Source: Ypsolopha sequella
Taxonomy: Eukaryota > Arthropoda > Insecta > Lepidoptera > Ypsolophidae
DNA length: 64,000 nucleotides
Reading direction: 5' to 3'
Assembly (NCBI GenBank): GCA_934047225.1
Contig: OW204001.1
Span: 26,184,201 to 26,248,200, forward strand
Part shown: positions 40,370 through 49,887 of the stretch, piece by piece
Position numbering within the stretch: position 1 is the first letter of the stretch
How the letters are laid out: every line of letters begins with the position of its first letter
Notes under the pieces: generated by a model
Told to the model about the DNA's origin: nothing
The model's input: only the letters and a program-made list of their open reading frames with translations
The model's database searches: none
Translations under genes and position numbers: made by a program

Positions 40370-41830
40370 TGATAACTCAATAAAACAGTACGATGTTTGC
40401 TTGAAGAAGTGGTTCACATTTTGTAATGAACAAAATTTTGTTTTTTATGAGGCGTCAATACCAAATAATATATATCATTAAATTTTTTGACTTATCTTTT
40501 TTCAAGAAGGTGCTCAGTATAATAGCACTTTGAATAGTTGCAGATCTGCACTATCCCTTATTTTTTGAACAAGTTTTTGGAAGAGATAAAAACTTAAAAC
40601 ATTTTTTCAAGGGCATATTTCGGCTACGTGCAACAAAGCCCAAGTACAACGTAATGTGGTACAAATCTCAGGTCTTACTTTTCTTAGCTGGATGATACCT
40701 TAACGAAATTCTAGGCTTAGAAAAGCTTACTAAAAAACTAGTCACATTTTTGGCACTGGATACTGCTCATCGAGCACAAACAATTACACGATATATTTCG
40801 GCCCTCGGTATGGGGCCGTCATCAGTCGAATGTAAAAAAAATTTGTGACATATAATTTAGGTATAATAATAAAAAAATAAAGAGTAAAAGTGACACTGGT
40901 AAACAATTTTAGTTTTAAACTATTTTCTAAAAAATAACAAAGTAGGTTTCTCTAAAAATTATGTTGGTTATTTTTGATATTATTTAATCACTGCTCTTCT
41001 TGGATGATCGATGATGGTGGTTGGGTGGTTGTGTGATGTTGTTGGTGTTTTTACTAGAAAATTTGAGCGGTCTAATTCGTCGGTCGGTCGGGTCATGTCT
41101 GTCAGTGCTGTCTGTTGAGTCCAGGTCCATAATGAGCACCAAGTGACCAGATATATGACGTCTCCCAGGTTCTTAGGTCTATGTCAGTTAATGGTGGAGT
41201 GAATGATTTAATGATTCGAACGGAGAAGCAGTCGTTGAAGGTGACGTTGTGTAAGCGTTTTTTTTTTTAATTGTTTTAATAACAGTATTAATAAAAAGCT
41301 CATAAAGGTTAAATATAATATATTTATAAACAAACAATTACACAAATAAACATTAAAAACATAACAATACATTCAGATAAAATCACTATTATGATTCCTG
41401 ATTTAGAGAGTAGGATCTTTCCAACTATATCTAAATTTACCTTTTTTATTTTTGAAGAAAATCTTAAAATACGCCAGGAAAAACGTTATTAGCATACTTA
41501 AAAATTACTAAAGGTGTACGTCATTCCGAAAATTTGTTTATCAGTTTCCGGAAACCTCACAATACGGTAACTGTACAAACCATCAGTCGATGGATTAAGC
41601 AGACATTAAAGGAGAGTGATATTGACGTCTCGATCTTTACGACGCCCAGCACAAGGCATGCGGCCACCTCAGAAGCTAACAAGGCATAAATATTGAAACA
41701 ATTCGTAAAACTGCGGGATGAAGCAGTAGCTCCACCGCATTTTCCAAATTTTATAATAGAGATATTCATAGCAATATTTCAACAGACGCATTTGCCAGAA
41801 GTATTATTAATGATTCCTTCAATTAATAAA
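40370..41830 (+). pseudogene. DIRS tyrosine recombinase, frameshifted and interrupted
   Basis: Tyrosine recombinase joins the circular DIRS DNA to the target by strand exchange. The plus strand reads F-R-L-R-A-T-K-P-K-Y and L-V-T-F-L-A-L-D-T-A-H-R-A-Q-T-I (box I arginine). After the 541 bp insertion come G-V-R-H-S-E-N-L-F-I, then S-R-W-I-K-Q-T-L and S-T-R-H-A-A-T-S (box II H-x-x-R-like). The region S-S-S-T-A-F-S-K-F-Y, whose tyrosine is the expected nucleophile, lies in a shifted frame near 41735. Too damaged to act. Confidence 0.78.
40790..41330 (-). mobile_element. 541 bp insertion, Penelope-like end candidate
   Basis: Flanked by the 13 bp direct repeat CAAACAATTACAC (40777-40789, 41331-41343) inside the recombinase. 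On the minus strand it ends in CGACTGATGACGGCCCC, a loop, GGGCCGAAATAT, a structure like the hammerhead motifs known at Penelope-like element ends. No RT is present. Confidence 0.6.
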
Positions 41831-42100
41831 TAATAAGTCAGTATGACTTGTTTATTTTCAATTTAAAATTTTTACCGTATTACAAATGCTTCTCACCAAA
41901 TGTTTGTAATAAGGAATAAACATGAATGTAATCTAAAATTTTTTAGTTAATTACACATATTAATTACATATATTTGTGTTATGGAATTAAGAACTTAAAG
42001 TAAATATTTTGTTTAAATAATAAATGAGACATGGCATGATGAGGCAGTCACCCTTAAAGTAGCTGCTTCTTTTTTCACGACTACAAATCTCTAATTATCT

Positions 42101-42232
42101 ACATGTGTACTTATATCTAATCTCGAGGACGAAGCATGAGTATAATTAATGATTAAACGAACTTACCTGTACGTGAAGTTCTATCATAATTATACGAAGT
42201 GCTTCGTCCGAAGAGATTAGATCCCTCCCCCC
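42101..42232 (-). repeat. DIRS internal complementary region
   Basis: Its complement reads the right outer end (TCTAATCTCTTCGGACGAAG through TTTAATCATTAA), then TTA, then the left outer end (TACTC then TGCTTCGTCCTCGAG). It is thus a template for joining the two termini into a circle. One TTA lies at the joint. Confidence 0.88.
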
Positions 42233-42298
42233 CCTAAATTTTCAATTAATCCCAAAAGACGTCGTGAAAATAACATGATATGGTAGCTCTAAACTAAA

Positions 42299-42449
42299 TG
42301 ATGATCGGCGGTCGGGACAGTAACTACCTACAGACGAAAAAAAAAAAATGTAGGTAGATTGTTTTTTTCTTTCAACTATAGTGCAGGAATGGCCACACGA
42401 TGTGTGATACTACATGTGTACTTATATCTAATCTCTTCGGACGAAGCAC
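42299..42449 (-). repeat. DIRS right inverted terminal repeat
   Basis: Inverse partner of 34247-34397. A further 56 bp (42450-42505) forms the outer extension found only at this end and in the internal region. Confidence 0.92.
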
Positions 42450-42505
42450 TTCGTATAATTATGATAGAACTTCACGTACAGGTAAGTTCGTTTAATCATT
42501 AATTA

Positions 42506-42931
42506 TTCCGTGTAGTACGAGATAACATTTCTTCAAGAAGTAGACCATAACTTTGCTTAAAGGGAAACGCTTTTTTAAGTTTCAGTTGCGATTCGTTCCA
42601 ACTATACACGACAGACGGCAAGGCTTGAAACCATTTCTTAGCTAAACCAGTTAATTTTTGTAAAGCAAAATGTATGGTCTGCTTCTTACTCCAATCATAA
42701 ATTCCAGTACACTCGTTCACTTTCCTAATCCAACTTTCAATACTCTGTATTTTACTAGAAGGGTCGAACTCGGGTATAACATTGTTGAGGAAATTATTGT
42801 TAAACTCATGTGATTTTCCCTTCTCTTTTTGCAATGTGGAAAGGAGTTTTCGTAATTCTTCGGTAGCATTATTTACAGTGGATTCCTTGGGCAGTTCCGG
42901 TGAATGGTTTGTTGTTAGTAAGGGATACGCA
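42506..42931 (-). pseudogene. Gypsy gag capsid part
   Basis: The capsid domain reads I-P-E-F-D-P-S-S-K-I-Q-S-I-E-S-W-I-R-K-V-N-E, then L-T-G-L-A-K-K-W-F-Q and W-x-x-x-Q-L-K-L-K-K-A-F. This is the gypsy gag signature S-W-I-x-K-V ... A-x-x-W. At the low end it is interrupted by the DIRS right terminus, and at the high end by the LINE 3' tail at 42932, so both elements inserted into this gag. It is in frame with 34017-34238. Confidence 0.83.
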
Positions 42932-42958
42932 TCAAATTCAAATTCAAATTCAAATAGT

Positions 42959-43589
42959 TTATTTTGCAAAGCAGGTATAGATATATGCACTTTTTACACG
43001 TCAAATTTAATCTAATAAAGAAAATATATGTAATAAAATAATAAATGTTCATGAACTAAATGAAAGGTTTATTTAATTTATGTAGCAATATATTTACGAT
43101 TAAAATGATAGGTAAAATATATATTATACAAGGTAAAATCCAATCAGCCGCCCGAACCCATACCGGAGACCCGGCCACGGACCAGGAACAAGGTTCAATG
43201 ATCACCAACCGAGCCCCCAGCACGAATCCAGGCGGCCGACCAAATCCCATCCTATATACTACATACTAATAGGTTACATATATAAATACATGCCTACCTC
43301 CGCCCATTCGATTAGTCTTGCTAAGCTTAGCAAGATCATGTCTTTTTTTTCAACATAAAACTTATACTATACAATATATGACATATCTACTTTAATCAAG
43401 GGATAAGAAAATACAAGACAGCAGGAATTCAGGTTAATGAAAAAAAGAAAAACATATATATCTTTGTCTACCTGTCTCATGTAGTCCTTTTCCTTTTACA
43501 GTCTGTAATCAATTAATGTTTACACCTTAGAGGAATCATAAGTTAATCTATAATAGTATAATTTAATCATAAATTATACTATTTAATTA
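42959..43589 (-). other. LINE 3' UTR
   Basis: Non-coding. About 290 bp (43015-43345) match 58400-58700 in inverse orientation, including GCGGCCGACCAAATCCCATC. The tail is TTTGAATTTGAATTTGA on the minus strand. Confidence 0.8.
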
Positions 43590-43705
43590 AATTATAACTT
43601 ACTATCATTATCACTGTAACACCATGCTTCACCATCATCCAAATATTCATTTATTTTATAATATGCCTTTTTCAATAGGCCCTGCTTAATATACAGTTTA
43701 AACTT
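43590..43705 (-). pseudogene. LINE ORF C-terminus, beyond the transposon
   Basis: The minus strand reads Y-I-K-Q-G-L-L-K-K-A-Y-Y-K-I-N-E-Y-L-D-D-G-E-A-W. This is the end of the LINE protein that in the uninterrupted copy (58057-58182) follows directly. It is the far side of the transposon insertion. Confidence 0.85.
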
Positions 43706-43736
43706 CTGCCGTCCAATTCATAACAACCGTAAGTGC
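43706..43736 (+). repeat. Left terminal inverted repeat
   Basis: Starts CTGCCGTCCAATTCATAACA and ends ACCGTAAGTGC. Matches the inverse of 48160-48190 except at two positions. Confidence 0.9.
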
Positions 43737-44517
43737 ATAAAGAAGAGTTTCGAGAAAAACGCGCGCAAAGTTTTTTTTCTTATTTTTGTTGTCACTCATT
43801 AATCGTTTTTATAATTATTTGTTTCATTATTTTGAATGGTAGTGTCCTACATCTTTTACATACTGACATAATATTTTCCCCCATAATATTAACAGTTTTG
43901 TTTAAATTTATAAAATAATCTTTATAAGTAGGAACAATGTAGTTTTTAAAATAAGTTTCCAACGCATTAGCACCGTAAGTTCCAAGTTACGGTTCTTATA
44001 CCTGGGAATAATTGAAAAATATAAATAAGGACAGAAATTTCAAGTAAAACAACATCATAAAACAAGGTTAATTTTTATTAAGGAATTACAAATTTAAATT
44101 TTTAAAAATGCAAGTAACGAATCCTTACAATTAATGGTAATATAATATTATTTTATTGCTTGTTGAAATAATTAAGAAAAAATCAACTATACTTTATTTA
44201 AAAATGAGACTCTTTTATCGTATTAATAATGCAGTAGGTAAAACAAATTTGAAGGCTTTAATTTTAGTTTGTGCAGTCAAAACTAAATTTTTTCCAAAGT
44301 AAATTTAGCTTCTGTTTCTTATCCGATCCGAAAAATCTTTCATTGGCCTCTGTTTAGTTGATATTTTCTGTTATAATTTTAACTTTGTGCTGTGGGTTTT
44401 TATGTGAATAATTAATAAATAAACACTCAAGGACTATTTGTTATAATGAAAATGAAGTTTTGACAGCAATCAAACTAAAATTAAAGCCTTCAGAAACTTT
44501 TTCGTATTACTAGAATA
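43737..44517. other. Transposon 3' subterminal region
   Basis: AT-rich non-coding. A TIR-core echo, ACCGTAAGTTCC and AAGTTACGGTTCTTAT, lies at 43971-44000. No gene. Confidence 0.5.
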
Positions 44518-45153
44518 TTAGTTTTCATTGAATAAATCAACATTATCAGCTTCAGAGCTCATTAAGGGCAAATTAAACCAAAAATCTCTTCTGTTGTGAG
44601 GCATTAGTGGAACTAATTTGTTAATAATTTCGTTTCTTCTTTCAGCTGTAATTCCTCTTGGTATTTTTTTTGGTATTGCTTTGGGAAATTCTTCACTTTT
44701 AAAAATCTTAGTTTGGAGAAAATCTAATGTATTCTCAAACTCGGAATCATGATCAGTTTTATATTTCAGGGCATATAATCCCCTTTCGACTCTCACAGCC
44801 ATTATGTCTTTCAGGTATGTTCGTTGCTCGTTCTTTCTCAGCTTATATTGAGATGAAAAGTCTTGGAACTCGTAAAAATCTGTAATACTCATTACTTTAA
44901 CATGAGTTTTTCTCAAATTTGTAGCCTGAACACACTCTACGTAGTCCGAAAAGTCATATACTTTTTTTTTAGCTTTCATAGCTAATTCTACTTGATGGTG
45001 GAATGAATCGGCAGACATAAAAGTGTGTCCTGGCTCAAAGTACTTAATTGTTATGCTGTCAGCTGCAATTGCATTAATGTTTATAATGTAAACAAGAAAG
45101 GACATAAATGCCCAGTTTTTGTTTTGGGCCGCACAATTGTCAAGCCAGATCAC
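44518..45153 (-). pseudogene. Transposase C-terminal part, DUF7869-like
   Basis: The frame opens with I-W-L-D-N-C-A-A-Q-N-K-N (D at residue 5), followed by E-P-G-H-T-F-M-S-A-D-S-F-H-H-Q-V-E (D at 49, E at 56). The pairing D-N-C-x2-Q-N-K-N ... G-H-T-x2-x-x-D-x-x-H is the hallmark I know from DUF7869-type proteins. With the aspartate in S-A-D-L-Q upstream it suggests a D-D-D/E RNase H-like catalytic fold. The C-terminus is basic and charged and ends L-M-P-H-N-R-R. An in-frame TAA at 45331-45333 separates it from the middle part; the frame between is otherwise open. Confidence 0.78.
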
Positions 45154-45330
45154 AATATTTTTAGCATCTCGTTTATATGTTAGAAATGTCTGAAAGGTAG
45201 AAATTATGTCTTCTTGGTTTCGCCCTGAAATTGATTCATTCCATAGCGCAGCAAAGGGTCCATTGACACCCGTTTTACCTAGCGGGACAAAACTCTCATT
45301 GAAAGCAATGACTCTTGGACAAAAGATTGC

Positions 45331-45960
45331 TTACTTAAATTGATCCATTCTAGGCAACATTACAATTTTCTGTAGATCGGCAGAGTAAAAGATGGTTTCG
45401 CTGCTAGGTGTTGAATCGGCGTCATTTTTGTATGCCAAGCGTGATTGGGTGTAACGTTTGTGATGTTTTATGTATTTTTGACATTGCTCACATAACTCGC
45501 AAAACCTGTCTGGTGTGCCAATATGGCTGTCATCGTGTAATTTGAATTGAGCACATTGCTCGCACTCTTCGTTTCCTAAGTGGGCAAAAGAAATATTCAT
45601 TTCATCTGTCACTACTTTTCGGTACAATTCTTTACATATTTTGAAATTGGGCATTTTTTCGAGAAATTGTTTATACATCAAAGTTATATTTATGTCGCTG
45701 GGGAGATAAAGCTTTTTCGGCGCATGTTCACGTCTGTAATGCGATATACATGGATTATAAGTCATCACATGTGCTTTTACAACTTCCCTGTCAATTTTAT
45801 TTTTCCTCTCATAACTTCCCCGATTATTCCGTTGACCATCTACTGGTTTTTTCAGTACTCCCATGACTCTCGTGTCATTTGTAGCATTATAACCTAGAGT
45901 GGTTAAAAAAAAAGTTTTGCATACTTCGGTTCGTTCAAGATTATTGGATTTTAAAAAGTA
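45331..45960 (-). pseudogene. Transposase middle part with zinc-like cysteines
   Basis: Above the ATG at 45864 the same frame already reads E-V-C-K-T-F-F-L-T-T-L-G-Y-N, a motif common upstream of DUF7869, so the true protein runs higher. It contains C-E-Q-C-A-Q-F, then C-E-L-C-E-Q-C and H-x-x-H, a likely zinc-binding cluster, and finishes with S-A-D-L-Q-K-I-V-M-L-P (first catalytic aspartate candidate, about 45376). One frameshift near 45955 parts it from the N-terminal piece, and one TAA at 45331 from the C-terminal piece. Confidence 0.75.
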
Positions 45961-47069
45961 AACATATGTGACTTTTTTCGGGGTTCAACAACATCAGTTC
46001 CTTCTTTTCTTGAACGACCGACACGTCTTGAAACTTCTTTCTCATCAACCAAGCATTTAATAAACAAACCTTGCGCTTCATATCCTAACTGTACGTATTT
46101 TTCGTTTATTTCTTTTCTCTGTGTGTGATTTATTTTCGTAATACATTTAAGCCGGCAAGATATACCACATGGCGTTTTCATCGAAAGTTTATCTTCGTTT
46201 TCCTTCTTTTTTCTATTTTTTTTTTCAGACAGCAGCTCTCTGTTTTTGTTTAATTGATAAACATCTTTCGGAAGTGACGGCCTGGTTTCAGTATCTTCTT
46301 TTTGTGTCCCTTGATTTGGTAAAATATTTTCATCAGTTTGAAACACATCGCTTTTTTCCTTCAGTGTAGCTTTTCCAGTTAAACTTTCATTATTTTCATT
46401 GTGTATTGGATTTTGATTTTTTTTATTTGTTTCTAGAGATGTCTGTTGGTTGCTATTATGTTCTTGTTCTGTATTCTTATCTTGTATAGTGTTTAGTTTT
46501 CTAGAAAAATGTGTAGCCATTTTGTTTGTAGAAGAATTTCCTTTGTAATTTTTTTTGTTTGCTTTTAGCTTTTGACTCGCTCGTTTCGTTTTAAGTTTTG
46601 CTTCTGTGGTACAATTTTTATCTGTGATTGTCTCATTTTCTGAATTGAATTCATCCGAATCAGGAATATAGTCCGTGTCTCTGCTGTCATCAGAATTATG
46701 ATAAATGTCAACTTCATTATTGTCTTTAGCAGACATATCAGTCTTGTCATCATTGAACTCTTCATGACAAAATAAATCACTAACAGAATAATGTATATTA
46801 TCATGTTTTAATAAACTGTATTCATAGGATTCTACCAACTGGTGTGAATTTTCATATTCGCTAGAGTGAAATGGTCTGCATTCTTGTGGTCTTTTAAATA
46901 ATTCTTCTATGTCAGTCTTTTTCGGCTCTTGAGTTTTAGTTTTTTTGGCATAAAGCGGATTATGTATCAAAACATCGTTACTAGATTGTTCTGCTTCAAC
47001 AGGTTCATTTATCTTGGTATTTTTATGCGTCATTGTAAGTATTTTATCAATTCTGGCTTTGGACGCCAT
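45951..47069 (-). pseudogene. Transposase N-terminal part, low-complexity and acidic/basic
   Basis: The 372-residue frame starts with ATG at 47069. The first 270 residues are poor in hydrophobics and rich in N, K, D, E, T (likely disordered), with an acidic patch Y-I-P-D-S-D-E-F. Near residue 300-325 a cysteine group occurs (P-C-G-I-S-C-R-L-K-C), followed by H-T-Q-R-K-E-I-N-E-K-Y, then V-S-R-R-V-G-R-S-R-K-E-G. This C-R-x-K-C ... R-x-R region is the DUF7869-family N-terminal block as I recall it. A frameshift near 45955 ends it. Confidence 0.65.
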
Positions 47070-48159
47070 TTTTACTGTAACATAATAATACAGAAATTAA
47101 ATATATCAATAATGCATCATACTCGCTCGACGCATACCTACCAGTATTTAAAACTAGTATGTGTTTTGAACTACTTCTATAGAACACATCAATGGGGGTC
47201 GAAATTGATGTTCCAGCTATATCTTTCTTACATCATATCATGAGTCCGAGAAAACTGGAATATATTGGTGGATAACTAAACGGTGAGAGGAAACTAAACG
47301 GTGACAGCCACCATCTGGTGACAGCCACCATCTGGTCGCAGCGGGCAAAAGCGGAAGGGTCAAAATACAAGTCATTTTCGAGATTCTTCCGCGAAAAAGA
47401 TAATACCCAACAAATAAGTTTGTAAGGAATAAGAGGGGGGGAGGGGGAACTAATTTGTAATGTACTCTCCACTATGTGGTTATGGGGGGCAGGGGGGATC
47501 AAAATTAACGTTATTTTTGCTATAGCTCTTACGGTTCTCGAGAAAAATGCATGTTTAAAAAAAAACTTGCTTATATGCTGAAAGACAATAATATCTGAAA
47601 GTTCACTCACGATTTCCCGCGTCAAGCGTTCACAAAGAAATAAAATTGCCACGTAGGTGTGTGACGCACCCTCTCCTCATTGATACTTAGCATCGACTGA
47701 CTATTTGGTCAATTTATCCCCCGCCCGCACACCTCCTTCACCCTTTTATCATCAATAGTTGTACACTTACCTTTTCTAAACGTAGTACAACAGATTAAAT
47801 ACAAACTATAAAACCAACCATAAACGCCGTAAATGCAGATAAAATGCAGTTACCTTTCTTATGTGTAGTTTTTCTAACAAAAAAATAATTTCTTTTTTTT
47901 TAATGACTGCCGTATACTTACATACGGTTGTTATGTGTTACAAAACATCGAATTTTATAGAAGAATAGCTATTTACGAAACCGTATTGATAGTTACGGTG
48001 GTAATGAGTGAGAACCAACAAAAAAAAATGGCACTTACCTTCCTTATGAAAAATCTATCTTTGTTTCTATAAGAGTTATCAAAATTTCATCTAAGACAAG
48101 ATTGTAGATCTCAAAACGCTGATTCAGAATATATAATTAACTCATTTTCGACAAAAATG
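47070..48159. promoter_or_regulatory. Transposon 5' subterminal region with repeated end-words
   Basis: Words like the TIR core recur: CACTTACC near 47764, GTTACCTTTCTTATG near 47849, TACATACGGTTGTTATG near 47918, GCACTTACCTTCCTTATG near 48031, before the TIR itself. These are plausible transposase-binding sites. A 139-codon open frame at 47233-47652 has no domain and overlaps a low-complexity run, so it is not called. Confidence 0.55.
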
Positions 48160-48190
48160 GCACTTACGGTTGTTATGATTTGGGCGGCAG
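48160..48190 (-). repeat. Right terminal inverted repeat
   Basis: On the minus strand starts CTGCCGCCCAAATCATAACA and ends ACCGTAAGTGC. Partner of 43706-43736. Confidence 0.9.
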
Positions 48191-48194
48191 ACTT

Positions 48195-49169
48195 ATTCTC
48201 TGACAAAGTAAGGACCTCCTTTGGAAGTTTATTGTAAAATCTTATACCATGTCCTACAAAAGAGGTACTCACCTTAGCGAGTCTGATTTTTGGAAAAGCC
48301 AGTTTATGCTTATTTCTGGTCTCCTTACAATGTTGCTTACCAAGCCCTGGGAAAGACTCAACATTTTTTCTGACATATCTAAGGACTTGGTAAATATATT
48401 CACAAGGAACCGTTAATATATTAATTTCTTTGAACTTTTGTCTTAATGAATCCCGGTGCTTCATATTATAAATAGCCCGAATTGCTCTCTTCTGCAAAAC
48501 AAAGACTGCGTCTGTATCCGCGGCTCTACCCCATAACAGCATGCCGTATGACATAATGCTGTGAAAGTAACTAAAATAGACTAGTCTAGCAGTATCTACA
48601 TCAGTAATTTGTCTTATGCGTCTAACAGCGTATGCGGCCGAACTAAGTCTACCACATAGGGCTTCTATGTGGGGACCCCACTGAAGACGAAAGTCTACCG
48701 TAATGCATAAAAACTTTGTTTCGTTAACTAACTCCAGCTTGGACCCCTGCAAAAGCAAATTACCATCCACTTGAATTACATTTGGTAACGTAAATTTTAT
48801 ACACTTTGTCTTTTTTGCGTTTAAAACTAAATTATTTACAGTAAACCAATCAAGCACCAGTGATAAAGTTGTATTCACGCCGTCAAGGATATCTTTACGT
48901 CTATTAACTTTAAAAATAAGTGACGTGTCGTCTGCGAATAATACTATCTTCGTTAAGTCTTTAACTAAATATGGAAGGTCATTTATGTAAATTAAAAACA
49001 GCAAGGGCCCTAATATGGAACCCTGCGGGACACCCATTTTAACTAATGCTCCACTTGATTTTACCCCGTTAATGTCTACCTTTTGAATACGATCACTAAG
49101 ATATGACTTCAATAACGCTAAAGATTTGCCCCTCACTCCGTAGTGATCCAATTTACATAAGAGTTTCAT
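48195..49169 (-). pseudogene. LINE reverse transcriptase C-terminal half
   Basis: The RT primes on nicked target DNA and copies the LINE RNA. The frame shows H-Y-G-V-R-G-K-S-L, then G-V-P-Q-G-S-I-L-G-P-L-L-F, then the catalytic F-A-D-D-T at about 80-84 and L-N-A-K-K-T-K. The C-terminal domain is A-Y-A-V-R-R-I, then W-G-R-A and L-Q-K-R-A-I-R. The frame is open until K-E-V-L-T-L-S-E-N-K and then enters the TIR transposon at 48194; the true end continues at 43705. N-terminal endonuclease is missing. Similarity is to Lepidoptera jockey/CR1-type elements. Confidence 0.88.
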
Positions 49170-49175
49170 GATTAA

Positions 49176-49290
49176 TCTTAATAATCCTTAATCCAAACAT
49201 ATCAGTTTTAGTACTTATAACTAAGAGTATAGACTTTCGTATTTATAACGTTATAAACTGGAATATAGAAATAGAAAAAGTGAAAGAGTG
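49176..49290 (-). mobile_element. 115 bp insertion in LINE RT with 12 bp duplication
   Basis: Flanked by TTTCATGATTAA at 49164-49175 and 49291-49302. The other copy at 57012-57118 holds the same insert, so it was present before the copies diverged. It has TATTTCTATT-like ends and looks like a truncated retroposon. Confidence 0.75.
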
Positions 49291-49344
49291 TTTCATGATT
49301 AACGCAATCAAAGGCTTTCGAGAGGTCATGACCGACCTTTTCAA

Positions 49345-49477
49345 TAAGCCATGGCGTTGCCGAAGCCAATCTTCGTGCCTTGGAGGCACTACTCTGGGAT
49401 ACTGGTGACGGTGAAGGTGGCCTGCTTCGTTTTCGCTGCCGAGCTCGTGCTCGTTCTTTATTTCCGGAATTCTCCAT
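49345..49477 (-). pseudogene. Possible gypsy gag start, RS-rich
   Basis: From an ATG at 49477 the minus strand reads a basic, R/S/P-rich stretch (R-A-R-Q-R-K-R-S-R-P-P-S-P-S-P). It then changes abruptly at about 49345 into LINE RT sequence. It could be the N-terminus of the gag continued at 42931, on the far side of the LINE. The related gag at 27300 also has an RS-rich head. Link by position only. Confidence 0.4.
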
Positions 49478-49887
49478 AACCTCAGAAAGAGATAAAAAAA
49501 AGAAAAAGTATATATTTTTAAAGATAAATTAAATACTTGCTAAGTAGTTGAAATTGGTTAAGTTACTGAATATACACTCATAAAGTAGGATTAATTAATT
49601 CTGTCCAGTATTTGTATAATCCAATATTCTTGATTTTACAAAACAATATAATGGATACGACCAGTAAAGTAGAAACAAAACGGTAGGTATAAAGTACAAA
49701 AATAATAAATTCAAATTAATATTTACTTTCGTTACACAAAAAGGAACAAGAAAACGTAGTAATTCACAAATAATTCCAATATTCATCTACAGTACTCAAA
49801 TATCGATAAAAGATATGGTAATATTTTGGGTATCTCGTTGTTTGACTTCCTATAAAGTTTGGCTAAAACATACTGACTTATTTGGCC
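49478..49887. other. AT-rich stretch, no gene
   Basis: Between the possible gag start and the minisatellite. Nothing recognised. Confidence 0.45.

Larger units (their letters stand above)
34239..42505 (+). mobile_element. DIRS-type tyrosine-recombinase retrotransposon, decayed
   Basis: Plus-strand order is inverted terminal repeat, gag, RT/RNase H, tyrosine recombinase, internal complementary region, inverted terminal repeat. The two 151 bp terminal repeats (34247-34397, 42299-42449) are inverted, and 42101-42232 is complementary to both outer ends. This architecture is diagnostic of DIRS elements, which move by a circular intermediate rather than DDE integrase. All genes have frameshifts. 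It sits inside the gag of the split gypsy and carries two later insertions. Confidence 0.92.
43706..48190 (-). mobile_element. TIR DNA transposon with DUF7869-like transposase
   Basis: The 4485 bp element has 31 bp terminal inverted repeats beginning CTGCCG (two mismatches by eye) and ACTT duplications at 43702-43705 and 48191-48194. The uninterrupted LINE copy (58060-58070) shows the empty site with a single ACTT (as AAGT). The minus strand encodes one protein in three pieces with a DNC-x2-QNKN motif. It belongs to no superfamily I can name with certainty; 4 bp duplications suggest comparison with Sola. Confidence 0.9.
42932..49345 (-). mobile_element. LINE (jockey/CR1-like), truncated, interrupted by TIR transposon
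   Basis: The minus strand runs from RT motif F-D-C-V-N-H-E (about 49315) to a 3' UTR and a TTTGAA-repeat tail at 42932-42958. It is split by the 4485 bp transposon at 43706-48190 and by a 115 bp insertion at 49176-49290. It inserted into gypsy gag. A second copy in opposite orientation lies at 57012-58955. Confidence 0.88.

Noticed and set aside
43690..43710. piggyBac assignment because TTAA lies near the left end of the TIR transposon
   Set aside because: The duplication confirmed by the empty site is ACTT, and TTAA is absent on the right flank; the protein is not piggyBac-like.
47233..47652. 139-codon minus-strand open frame in the transposon
   Set aside because: No domain, contains homopolymer-derived runs, and lies in the repeat-bearing subterminal region.
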